Made by a program: the position numbers and the translations under genes. Source: Pseudoxanthomonas sp. X-1 (lineage in GTDB: Bacteria > Pseudomonadota > Gammaproteobacteria > Xanthomonadales > Xanthomonadaceae). From it: DNA of 64,000 bases. The notes beneath the pieces were generated by a model that was not told the origin of the DNA, searched no databases, and saw only the letters and a list, made by a program, of their open reading frames with translations. Every line of letters begins with the position of its first letter. The first letter of the stretch is position 1. The stretch covers positions 62,001 to 126,000 of the forward strand of contig NZ_CP083376.1 in assembly GCF_020042665.1 (NCBI RefSeq). The letters are read 5' to 3'. This document shows positions 42,068 through 49,614 of this stretch, piece after piece.

Positions 42068-42887
42068 CGCCCAGCCCCCGCTGCTTCAGGAAGAAGCGCG
42101 CCGCGGCGGCCTGCAGCGGCGCGCGCTGGTGGCCGGCGCCGGGCACCCGTTCGAACTGGTGCGCGATGCCGCAGCTGCGGTAGTTGTCCGACAGCGCCTG
42201 CAGGCGCTCGATCCGGGTCTGGCCCGCGCCATGCTGCAGGGTCGGCACGCCCGGCGCGGCCCGCGGCGAGAGTGGCGGCAGCTCGGCGTTGTCCAGTTCG
42301 CCCACGGCCAGGTGGATGGCGACCCGGCGGATCGCCGGCAGGTCCAGCGCCTGCCCGTACTGCTGCTCCAGGTCGGACACGCCCAGCCAGCACGGCGCGT
42401 GCAGGTTCAGCGGCGTGGGATGCCCGGGCGCGCAGATCGACACCGCCTCCAGCGTCTGCGGATGCAGGTAGAGGAAGCGGTGCGCGAAGTGCGCGCCGCC
42501 GGAGAACCCGAACAGCTGCAGCGGCGCCGGCTGCAGCCCGTAGCGCTGGCGCACCTCCTCGACCATGCGCAGCAGCACCAGGTCGAAGCGGATGTCGTGG
42601 TAGCGGATGTACTTGTAGTTGTCCATGTCGTCCGGATCGCCGATGCCGCACGGAAACAGCGGTGCCAGCACGACCGATCCGGAGCGCTCGGCCAGCTCGG
42701 CGAAGCCGTCGCAGTAGTCCTGGTGGCTGCGCTCGCTGCCGTGCATGGCGACCACGATCCGCGAGGCGGTGGTGTACGGCGTCTGCGGCAGATACAGGCA
42801 GTAGCTGAAGCGCTGGTCGTAGCGGCACGCCAGCGCCGGCGTGCGGCCGCGGGTGAACAGCTTGCTGTTGTTGACGGTGATGTTGAT
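42060..42887 (-). CDS. Alpha/beta-hydrolase (esterase/depolymerase-like), non-canonical start
   Basis: The nucleophile elbow GFSGGAHFAHRF (Ser129), FLYLHPQTLEAVSICAPGHP and C-terminal GAGHQRAP (His) indicate a serine esterase or PHB-depolymerase-like hydrolase. The frame is open from a TGA at about 42938 and holds no ATG, GTG or TTG until a GTG at 42755, which would delete the first strand and the FSYCLYLPQ segment. An ATC at 42887 follows GGAG by seven bases and would give 275 residues (NITVNNSKLFTRGRTPALA); it may be an ATG-to-ATC change or a true rare start. First gene of the hydrolase-aldolase-aldolase-eutBC operon. Confidence 0.7.
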   Translation of the reverse strand: MNITVNNSKLFTRGRTPALACRYDQRFSYCLYLPQTPYTTASRIVVAMHGSERSHQDYCDGFAELAERSGSVVLAPLFPCGIGDPDDMDNYKYIRYHDIRFDLVLLRMVEEVRQRYGLQPAPLQLFGFSGGAHFAHRFLYLHPQTLEAVSICAPGHPTPLNLHAPCWLGVSDLEQQYGQALDLPAIRRVAIHLAVGELDNAELPPLSPRAAPGVPTLQHGAGQTRIERLQALSDNYRSCGIAHQFERVPGAGHQRAPLQAAAARFFLKQRGLGDE

Positions 42888-43203
42888 GGCGCGACTCCAG
42901 GAACAAAGAGGGAAATCCAGGCCGATCCGTGCACATCAATCCCTCCGGCCCGCGCGCGCTTGCGTCGAAAAAACCGCGCTATGATCGGGACGCAGGCGCT
43001 CGGGGATGAACCAGCGCGGGCCTCGCGATCGGTCGGCACGGATGCGCGGGGCAGCGCGGCGCAAGGAGCACGGTGGGGCCGCGGTGTCGGCCCGCGACCG
43101 GCCAGGACCCCCGCAAGCGACCCTGGGGAGGGGCGCTCTACGCCCGGACAGGACGACCGGGTCCGCCATTGCCGCTTCCTGGCCCGCAGCGGGCCGGGGC
43201 GAG
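42888..43203. other. Divergent regulatory region between the hydrolase operon and the LuxR solo gene
   Basis: A 316-base non-coding stretch. TATGAT at 42980-42985 is a plausible -10 box for plus-strand transcription, without a good -35 at 17 bases. I looked for a second lux box (AACTG/CAGTT dyad) that would place the minus-strand operon under the same regulator and saw none. In-frame upstream codons of luxR here look non-homologous, so the region is treated as non-coding. Confidence 0.4.
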
Positions 43204-44007
43204 ATGCTTGGAGACATCCGGCTCATGCACGCCACCGACAATTCGTGGGAACTGCCCGACATGGTGCCCGCGGCGACCAGCGTCCAGGAGTGCCTGGGCA
43301 ACGCCCTGGAGATCGTGCGGCGCCTCGGGTTCGACGCCCTGATCTACGACTTCGCGCCGGTGCCGACCACGCCGGAAGGCGCGCTGATGACGCCCAGCGT
43401 GATCGAGCCGTGCAACGTGCCGGCGGAGATGCGCGACCTGTGGGTGCGCCAGGGCTTCTACCAGAAGGACCCGGTGCAGGCGCTGGCGCTGCGCGGGTCC
43501 TGCCCGTTCTTCTGGTCCTATCACCGCAAGGAGGCCTCGGCGTTGCAGCCCCTGCTGGACGACGGCAGCCACGCGGTGGCCGAAGTGCTGCACGACTGGC
43601 GCTACACGCGCGGGGTGACCGTGCCGCTGCACATGCCCGGCAACCGCTTCGCCACCATGACCGCGCTGTGGCACGACGAGCGCTTCGCCCAGGCGCGCCA
43701 GGCACTGGACCTGCACGTCCTGCGCCTGGCCTATCTGGCGCATGCGACCAACGACCGGCTGGCGCAGCTGTTCGGCCGCGAGGAACTCACCCCGGTCGGC
43801 ATCGGCCTGAGCGTGCGCGAGCAGGAGTGCATCGTGCTCTCGGCCCAGGGCCTGTCGTCCAAGCAGATCGCGTGGAAGCTCAAGCGCTCGGAGTCCACCG
43901 TGGTGCTGCACCTGCAGAGCGCCGCGCGCAAGCTGGGCGGGCGCAACCGCGCGCAGGCCATCGCCCGTGCCGCGCACTTCGGCTATCTGCGCGAGCCGGC
44001 GGATTGA
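43204..44007 (+). CDS. Plant-responsive-type LuxR solo regulator (OryR/XccR/PipR class)
   Basis: A 267-residue LuxR-type protein from the ATG at 43204 (MLGDIRLMHATDN). The autoinducer-binding domain aligns without gaps to TraR positions 57-85: Met76 replaces Trp57, Trp80 replaces Tyr61, while Asp89, Pro90 and Trp104 match Asp70, Pro71 and Trp85. The Met/Trp pair is the hallmark of the subfamily that answers plant compounds instead of homoserine lactones. PipR of Pseudomonas GM79, from this subfamily, is known to sense an ethanolamine derivative. The C-terminal helix-turn-helix covers about 205-255 (LSVREQECIVLSAQGLSSKQIAWKLKRSESTV as region). No luxI gene is present. A pip-type gene and lux box follow, as in xccR-pip loci. 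Confidence 0.9.
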   Translation: MLGDIRLMHATDNSWELPDMVPAATSVQECLGNALEIVRRLGFDALIYDFAPVPTTPEGALMTPSVIEPCNVPAEMRDLWVRQGFYQKDPVQALALRGSCPFFWSYHRKEASALQPLLDDGSHAVAEVLHDWRYTRGVTVPLHMPGNRFATMTALWHDERFAQARQALDLHVLRLAYLAHATNDRLAQLFGREELTPVGIGLSVREQECIVLSAQGLSSKQIAWKLKRSESTVVLHLQSAARKLGGRNRAQAIARAAHFGYLREPAD

Positions 44008-44105
44008 TGTGCGGATTCTCAAAGAGCGTGCCGTCGCCGCGGCGGTGAGGCCGGCGGGCGATGGCGGGGTTGCGAGCTCATGCTAGCGACCGGCCCGCGC
44101 AATAA

Positions 44106-44125
44106 AACTGCAATTTCTTACAGTT
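44106..44125. promoter_or_regulatory. Lux box upstream of the pip operon
   Basis: A 20-base dyad, AACTG-N10-CAGTT, with four further symmetric inner bases (14 of 20 positions agree with the reverse complement). Length and layout are those of a LuxR-type binding site. It is 86 bases before the Pip-family start and 98 bases after the LuxR solo stop. It should be the solo regulator's target. Confidence 0.75.
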
Positions 44126-44191
44126 GTCGCAAGGCCGCCGGATCGCGAGTCTTGGTTGCGAAGGGGACAGTCCCCGCAACCGGAACGAGCG

Positions 44192-45115
44192 ATGCACCCT
44201 TGCAGTGTCCAGCGCGAAGGCCATGTCCCTTTCCGGGGACACGCCACGTGGTACCGGGTGATCGGCGACCTGCGCTCCGGCCTGGCGCCGCTGGTGCTGC
44301 TGCACGGCGGGCCGGGCTGTACCCACGACTACCTGCAGGCGTTCGCTGACCTGGCCCAGGGCGGCCGGGCGGTGGTGTTCTACGACCAGCTGGGGAACGG
44401 GCGCTCGACGCATCTGCGCGATGCGCCCGATGCGTTCTGGACGGTGCAGCTGTTCCTGGACGAACTGGACGCGCTCCTCGAGCACCTGGGCATCGCCCAG
44501 CACTACGACCTGCTGGGCCAGTCCTGGGGCGGCATGCTGGCGGCCGAGCACGCGGTGCGGCGGCCGGCCGGGCTCAACGCGCTGGTCATCGCCTCCTCGC
44601 CCTCGTCGTTTCCGCTGTGGGTGCGCGAGGCGCGGCGGCTGCGCATGGGCCTGCCGCAGGACGTGCGCGAGGCGCTGGAGCGCCACGAGGCGCGCGGCGA
44701 CTACCAGCACCCGGACTACCAGGCCGCCACCCAGGTCTTCTACCAGCGCCACGTCTGCCGCCTCGACCCCTGGCCGCCGGAGGTGCAGCGCACCTTCGCC
44801 GCGATCGCGGACGATCCCACCGTGTACTTCAGCATGAACGGGCCGACCGAGTTCCACGTCATCGGCAGCCTGCGCGACTGGGACATCGGCGATCGCCTGG
44901 ACCGGGTACAGGCGCCGACCCTGGTGATCTCCGGCGTCCACGACGAGGCCACGCCGGCCTGCGTGGCGGCCTATGTCGAACGCATCCCCGACGCGCGCTG
45001 GGTCTGCATGCCCGAGTCCTCGCACATGTGCCACGTCGAGGAGCGCGCGGCGACGATGCGGCATGTCGATGCCTTCCTGGCCGCGCACGACCGCGCCGGT
45101 GGAGGTGCGGCATGA
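44192..45115 (+). CDS. pip: Proline-iminopeptidase-family alpha/beta-hydrolase
   Basis: A 307-residue cytoplasmic hydrolase with the Pip layout: HGGPG oxyanion loop at residues 38-42, FYDQLGNGRS, nucleophile elbow GQSWGG (Ser111), Asp in SGVHDEATP near 251, His in SSHMCHVEE near 281. The ATG at 44192 follows GGAACGA; a TTG at 44156 is less likely. Linkage to a plant-responsive LuxR solo and lux box is the conserved xccR-pip arrangement. The family cleaves N-terminal prolyl peptides or small amides; in this locus it could hydrolyse the signal-related amide. Its stop overlaps the amidase start (ATGA). Confidence 0.88.
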   Translation: MHPCSVQREGHVPFRGHATWYRVIGDLRSGLAPLVLLHGGPGCTHDYLQAFADLAQGGRAVVFYDQLGNGRSTHLRDAPDAFWTVQLFLDELDALLEHLGIAQHYDLLGQSWGGMLAAEHAVRRPAGLNALVIASSPSSFPLWVREARRLRMGLPQDVREALERHEARGDYQHPDYQAATQVFYQRHVCRLDPWPPEVQRTFAAIADDPTVYFSMNGPTEFHVIGSLRDWDIGDRLDRVQAPTLVISGVHDEATPACVAAYVERIPDARWVCMPESSHMCHVEERAATMRHVDAFLAAHDRAGGGAA

Positions 45116-45966
45116 GCGCGCCGGTGCAGGTGGCCGCCGTGCAGCTGTGCAGCGGCGCGGACGTGGCCGCCAACAACGCCGCCATCGCCGCGGCGGTGCG
45201 CGCCGCCGCGCAGTCCGGTGCGCGGCTGGTGTGCCTGCCCGAAGCGGCCAACCTGCTGCTGCGCGACAACCGCGACTATCCGGGCACCTGCCTGCCGGAG
45301 GCGCAGGACCCCACGCTGGCCCTGTGCGCCAGCCTGGCGCGCGAACTCGGCATCTGGCTGCATACCGGCTCGCTGCTGCTGCGCACCGAGGACGGCACGC
45401 GCATCTGGAACCGCAGCCACGTGATCGACCCGCGCGGCCAGGTGGTGGCGCGCTACGACAAGCTGCACACCTTCGACGTGCGCCTGGGCGGCACCGGCGA
45501 CTTCCAGGAATCGGCCAGCGTGCGCCCCGGCCAGGGCGCGCCGACCGTGGTGGAGATCGTGCCGCTGGGCCTGCGCCTGGGGCTGTCGATCTGCTACGAC
45601 CTCCGCTTCGGCCATCTCTACGAGGCGCTGGCGCAGGCCGGTGCCGACGTGCTGCTGATCCCGGCCTCGTTCTCGGTGGTAACCGGCCCGCTGCACTGGG
45701 AGGTCCTGCTGCGCGCGCGCGCGATCGAGACCTGCAGCTACGTGGTCGCGCCGGCCCAGTGCGGCCAGCGCGATGGCGTGTCCACCTACGGCCACAGCCG
45801 CATCGTCGCGCCGTTCGGGCAGGTGCTGGCGGCCGCGGGCGATGACCCGACCGTGCTCGGCGCGTCCCTGGACCCGGCGGAAGTCGTCGAAGCCCGCCGC
45901 CGCCTGCCCACGCTGTCGCAGCGGCGCCCGCTGCTGCCCGCCCACCGCATCCGCATCGGCGACTGA
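45112..45966 (+). CDS. Nitrilase-superfamily amidohydrolase (Nit1/Nit2-like)
   Basis: A 284-residue carbon-nitrogen hydrolase. The Glu-Lys-Cys triad is clear: Glu44 in LPEAAN, Lys117 in YDKLHTFDV, Cys161 in SICYDLRF. YDKLHTFDV is characteristic of the Nit branch, whose members hydrolyse omega-amides such as deaminated glutathione. Translational overlap with the pip-type gene and position downstream of a lux box suggest it removes an amide from a compound imported by the downstream receptor; that role is inference. Confidence 0.88.
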   Translation: MSAPVQVAAVQLCSGADVAANNAAIAAAVRAAAQSGARLVCLPEAANLLLRDNRDYPGTCLPEAQDPTLALCASLARELGIWLHTGSLLLRTEDGTRIWNRSHVIDPRGQVVARYDKLHTFDVRLGGTGDFQESASVRPGQGAPTVVEIVPLGLRLGLSICYDLRFGHLYEALAQAGADVLLIPASFSVVTGPLHWEVLLRARAIETCSYVVAPAQCGQRDGVSTYGHSRIVAPFGQVLAAAGDDPTVLGASLDPAEVVEARRRLPTLSQRRPLLPAHRIRIGD

Positions 45967-46044
45967 CCCACACAGCGGTCGCCCGCTTCTCCCGTTCCAC
46001 CGCATGCCAGCCCTCCCTGTCAGCCTCCTCAGGAACACCTTCCC

Positions 46045-48270
46045 ATGACCCGCTCCGCCTTCACCGTCGTGTCTTCCGCCCGCGCGCGGCGCGCCATCGC
46101 GCGGCCCAGCGTCCTCAGTTGTCTCATCAGTGCCCTGCTGCTGGCCGGTGCCGGCCCGCTCGCCGCGCAGACCGCCGCGCCCGCCGATGCCGATGCCGGC
46201 GACGACGGCGTCAAGGAACTCGGCAAGGTCATCACCAAGGGCACCCGCCAGATCAAGGACGTGACCGGCGGCGCGCTGGGCGTGGTGTCCAAGCTCAACA
46301 CGCCGTTCTCGATCTCGGCGGTGTCCTCCGAGGCGATGCAGGACAAGCAGCCGGCCTCGCTGTACGACGCCTTCGGCGGCGATGCCAGCGTCACCCGCCA
46401 GGCCGGCAGCGCCTACACCGGCTGGTCGTCCTTCATCTCGGTGCGCGGCATCGCGATCTCCTCCACCGACGGCAGCCAGAAGCTCAACGGCGTGCCCATC
46501 ACCACCTGGGGCCTGAGCCTGCCGATCGAGGTCATGGACCAGATCCAGCTGATGAAGGGCGCCTCGGGCTTCATGTACGGCTTCACCTCGCCCGGCGGCG
46601 CGGTCAACTACGTGACCAAGAAGCCGGTCGAAGGCAGCCTGCTCAGCGCCGACGTCGGCTGGACCTCGGACAACATCCTCAAGGAGCACGTGGACATCGG
46701 CCGCGGCGCCTCGGACGGCAGCGGCCTGGGCTTCCGCCTCAACGCGGTCAACGAGGACGGCAAGACTCCCACCGGCACCGACGTCAAGCGGCGCGCGCTG
46801 TCGCTGGCCACCACGGCCAACCTCACCGACGCGCTGACCTGGTCGTTCGACTCGATCTACGTCAAGTCGCGCTTCGGCAAGCCGGCGCCGATGGTGTTCC
46901 TGACCTCCTACAACCAGGAGAAGCTGCCCTCGCCCGATGGCGTGGTGCGTAACCCGCAGGCCGACCAGGCCTTCGACAATCCGCGCTTCCTGTACCTGGG
47001 CACGGGCCTGAACTGGAAGTTCGCCCAGGACTGGAGCGCCGACCTGCGCGTGACCCACAGCCGCACCGAGCAGGCCTATTCCAAGGGCTATCTGACCCTG
47101 CTCAACGCGGCCGGCCGTTACCAGGACCGCACCTTCGAGAGCCTGCAGATCTACAACAACGATGCGGTCCAGCTGCTGCTGAACGGCACGGTGGACGTGT
47201 TCGGCCTGGAGAACAGGGTGGTGCTGGGCGGGACCACGATCAAGCAGCGCGAGACGCGCGGCCTGTCGCACCAGCTGCCGGGCTACCGCAACTATGGCTA
47301 TCGCAATCTGTACGTCGACCAGGACTTCAACTACACGCCGATCGACGTGGACAACCAGGCCCGCTTCCCCAACAACTGGAACCGGCAGCAGGCGCTGTTC
47401 GTCAGCGACACCGTGCAGTTGACGCCGCACTGGCTGGCCATCGCCGGCGTGCGCTTCACCCATTACACCCAGCAGCAGAACCGCTACACCTTCGCCTCGC
47501 CCACCAGCTATACCAAGGCCGGCGTGCAGGTCTCCACCGACGAGACCACCCCGACGGTGGCGCTGATGTACAAGCCGCGCGAACAGACCACCGTGTACGC
47601 CAGCTACTCCGAGGCCCTGGAGCCCGGCAGCACGGTCGGCGCGCAGTACGTCAACTACGGCCAGCTGATGGATCCAGGCACCAGCAAGCAGTGGGAGCTG
47701 GGCTTCAAGAACGACGGCAGCCTGGTGCGCACGGCGCTGGCCGCCTTCCGCGTGGACCGCGGGACCGGCTACGGCAACGAGAACAACGTCTGGGTGCAGA
47801 GCGGCATCAGCCGCTACCAGGGCCTGGACGGCCAGCTGGACCTGAAGCTCAGCGACGATCTGGTGGTCGGTGGTTCGGCGGTGTGGCTGGACAAGGCCGA
47901 CTACCTCAACGCTTCCTCACCGTGGCTGCTCAACAAGCGCGTGCCGGGCGCCTACCGCAAGAGTGCCTCGCTGCACGCCGACTACACGGTGCCGACGATG
48001 GAGGGGCTGTCGTTCTCCGCCCAGGCGCGCTACACCGGCCAGACCGTGGCCTACCAGAACACCGGCCTGAAGCTCACCGTCAGCACGCCCAGCTACACGC
48101 TCTACGACCTGACGGCCAAGTACCAGCAGCTGGTCGGCAGCCATGCGGTCACCTACCGTGCGGGCGTGAGCAACCTGTTCGACAAGACGTACTGGATCGG
48201 CGGCTCGGCCACCTACATCTTCCTCGGCGATCCGCGCACGTTCTTCGCCAACGTGACCTTCGACTTCTGA
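46045..48270 (+). CDS. TonB-dependent siderophore-type receptor
   Basis: A 741-residue outer-membrane receptor. Signal peptide to about residue 45 (ending PLAAQT), then a plug domain (about 60-200; TPFSISAVSSEAMQDKQ, ISVRGIAI, VEVMDQIQLMKGASGFMYG-type segment, PGGAVNYVTKKP) and a 22-strand barrel ending in Phe (FFANVTFDF). The plug is of the siderophore class. No Fur-box-like AT-rich dyad is visible in the 78 bases upstream, so it is probably transcribed from the lux-box promoter with pip and the amidase. It would admit a large or scarce ligand at the expense of proton-motive force. Confidence 0.9.
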   Translation: MTRSAFTVVSSARARRAIARPSVLSCLISALLLAGAGPLAAQTAAPADADAGDDGVKELGKVITKGTRQIKDVTGGALGVVSKLNTPFSISAVSSEAMQDKQPASLYDAFGGDASVTRQAGSAYTGWSSFISVRGIAISSTDGSQKLNGVPITTWGLSLPIEVMDQIQLMKGASGFMYGFTSPGGAVNYVTKKPVEGSLLSADVGWTSDNILKEHVDIGRGASDGSGLGFRLNAVNEDGKTPTGTDVKRRALSLATTANLTDALTWSFDSIYVKSRFGKPAPMVFLTSYNQEKLPSPDGVVRNPQADQAFDNPRFLYLGTGLNWKFAQDWSADLRVTHSRTEQAYSKGYLTLLNAAGRYQDRTFESLQIYNNDAVQLLLNGTVDVFGLENRVVLGGTTIKQRETRGLSHQLPGYRNYGYRNLYVDQDFNYTPIDVDNQARFPNNWNRQQALFVSDTVQLTPHWLAIAGVRFTHYTQQQNRYTFASPTSYTKAGVQVSTDETTPTVALMYKPREQTTVYASYSEALEPGSTVGAQYVNYGQLMDPGTSKQWELGFKNDGSLVRTALAAFRVDRGTGYGNENNVWVQSGISRYQGLDGQLDLKLSDDLVVGGSAVWLDKADYLNASSPWLLNKRVPGAYRKSASLHADYTVPTMEGLSFSAQARYTGQTVAYQNTGLKLTVSTPSYTLYDLTAKYQQLVGSHAVTYRAGVSNLFDKTYWIGGSATYIFLGDPRTFFANVTFDF

Positions 48271-48283
48271 TCCAGCGACATCG

Positions 48284-48314
48284 CCTGGCACCGGTCCAGC
48301 GGGCCGGTGCCAGG
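48284..48314 (+). other. Strong hairpin between receptor and MFS genes
   Basis: CCTGGCACCGG (48284-48294) and CCGGTGCCAGG (48304-48314) form a perfect 11-bp stem with a 9-base loop. No T-tract follows, so it is more likely an mRNA-stabilising or attenuating hairpin that sets the receptor:carrier ratio than a full terminator. Confidence 0.55.
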
Positions 48315-48346
48315 CCCGGTTCCCCCCACCAGAGGATGCAACGAGC

Positions 48347-49585
48347 ATGGGTGAGCAGACCGCGCGCACCACCGGCGCAGCGACCCGGCCCTGGGTGCCG
48401 TTCTTCTTCGCGCTGGCGCCGATCAACCTGATCCTGTCGGTGGACCGCAACGCCTTCGTCATGGTGGCGCCGGTGATCCAGCGCGAGTTCGGCTTCGGCC
48501 TGGCGCAGATGTCCTACATCCTGGCGGCCATCTCCTGGAGCTATGCGATCTTCCAGCTGCCCTCGGGCTGGCTGATCCAGCGCTACGGCTTCCGCAGGCT
48601 GCTGACCATCGCGCTGTTCGGCTGGTCGCTGGCCATCGGGCTGATGCCGCTGGCGGCCGGGTTCTGGACCATGCTGCTGCTGCGCCTGCTGCTGGGCGCG
48701 GCGCAGGCGCCGGACTGGCCCAGCTCGGTGGCCGCGATCGCGCGCTGGTTCCCGGCCGAGCGGCGCTCGCGCTTCACCTCCATCGCCCTGTCCGGTCAGT
48801 ACCTGGGCCCGGTCGTCGGCTCGATCCTCACCGGCGCGCTGGCCTATCGCTACGGCTGGCGGGTGTGCTTCTACGCCTATGCGCTGCTCGGCATCGGCCT
48901 GTCGGCGGTGTGGTGGGTGCTCACGCGCGGGCAGCCCGGCGCGCCGGTCGCGGCCGCCGACGGCCCGGCGCGGGTCTGGCCGGAGCTGCGGCGGATGCTC
49001 GCCTCGCGCACGACCTGGCTCCTGTCCTCGTTCTACTTCTGCCTGATCAGCGTGCAGGCGTTCTTCCTCAGCTGGCTGCCGCTCTACCTGACCGGCGAGC
49101 GCGGCGTCACGCTCACCGCCTCGGGCTGGTACAACGCCATGCCCTGGCTGGCGCTGTATGCCAGCGTGACCGCGTACGGCTTCTTCGCCGATCACCTGCT
49201 CAAGCGCGGCGGCTCGCTGCGGCGCGCGCGCCTGCCGGCCGGCGTGCTGGGTCTGTGCATGGGTGGCGGGGCGCTGGCCCTGGTGCCCTTCATCAGCGAC
49301 CTGCACCTGGTGCTGGTGACCCTGTGCCTGTCGCTGTGCGGTGTCGGCCTGGTGCAGGGCGTGCTGTGGTCGGCGGTGCAGGACTTCGGCGGCAGCCGCA
49401 CGCCGCTGCTGGCGGCCTGGACCGCGTTCTGGGGCAACCTCAGCGCCGGCATCTTCCCGGTGGTGATGGCGCAGCTGGTGGCGCACACCGGCAACTGGAG
49501 CTATGCGCTGGGCGTGCCGCTGGTGTTCTGCGCCATCGGCATCGTGCTGATCTGCCTGCTGCGCTTCCCCGCCCAGCGGGCGTAG
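48347..49585 (+). CDS. MFS transporter (anion:cation symporter-like)
   Basis: A 412-residue, 12-segment carrier. The early segment NLILSVDRNAFVMVAPVIQREFG, followed by QLPSGWLIQRYGFRR (the A-like cytoplasmic loop) and LLLGAAQAPDWPS, resembles the ACS family that imports organic anions such as hexuronates, phthalate or tartrate. Fourth gene after the lux box and directly behind the TonB-dependent receptor, so it is the obvious inner-membrane step for the same ligand. Seventy-six bases separate it from the receptor gene. Confidence 0.85.
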   Translation: MGEQTARTTGAATRPWVPFFFALAPINLILSVDRNAFVMVAPVIQREFGFGLAQMSYILAAISWSYAIFQLPSGWLIQRYGFRRLLTIALFGWSLAIGLMPLAAGFWTMLLLRLLLGAAQAPDWPSSVAAIARWFPAERRSRFTSIALSGQYLGPVVGSILTGALAYRYGWRVCFYAYALLGIGLSAVWWVLTRGQPGAPVAAADGPARVWPELRRMLASRTTWLLSSFYFCLISVQAFFLSWLPLYLTGERGVTLTASGWYNAMPWLALYASVTAYGFFADHLLKRGGSLRRARLPAGVLGLCMGGGALALVPFISDLHLVLVTLCLSLCGVGLVQGVLWSAVQDFGGSRTPLLAAWTAFWGNLSAGIFPVVMAQLVAHTGNWSYALGVPLVFCAIGIVLICLLRFPAQRA

Positions 49586-49614
49586 TCCCCGCCAGGCAAG
49601 GACGCGCCCGCGAC

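Noticed and set aside
42888..43203. A second lux box controlling the hydrolase-aldolase-eutBC operon.
   Set aside because: No AACTG/CAGTT-like dyad was found by eye; control of that operon by the solo regulator remains unproven.
45967..46044. A Fur box before the TonB-dependent receptor.
   Set aside because: The 78 bases are GC-rich and contain no GATAAT-type dyad.
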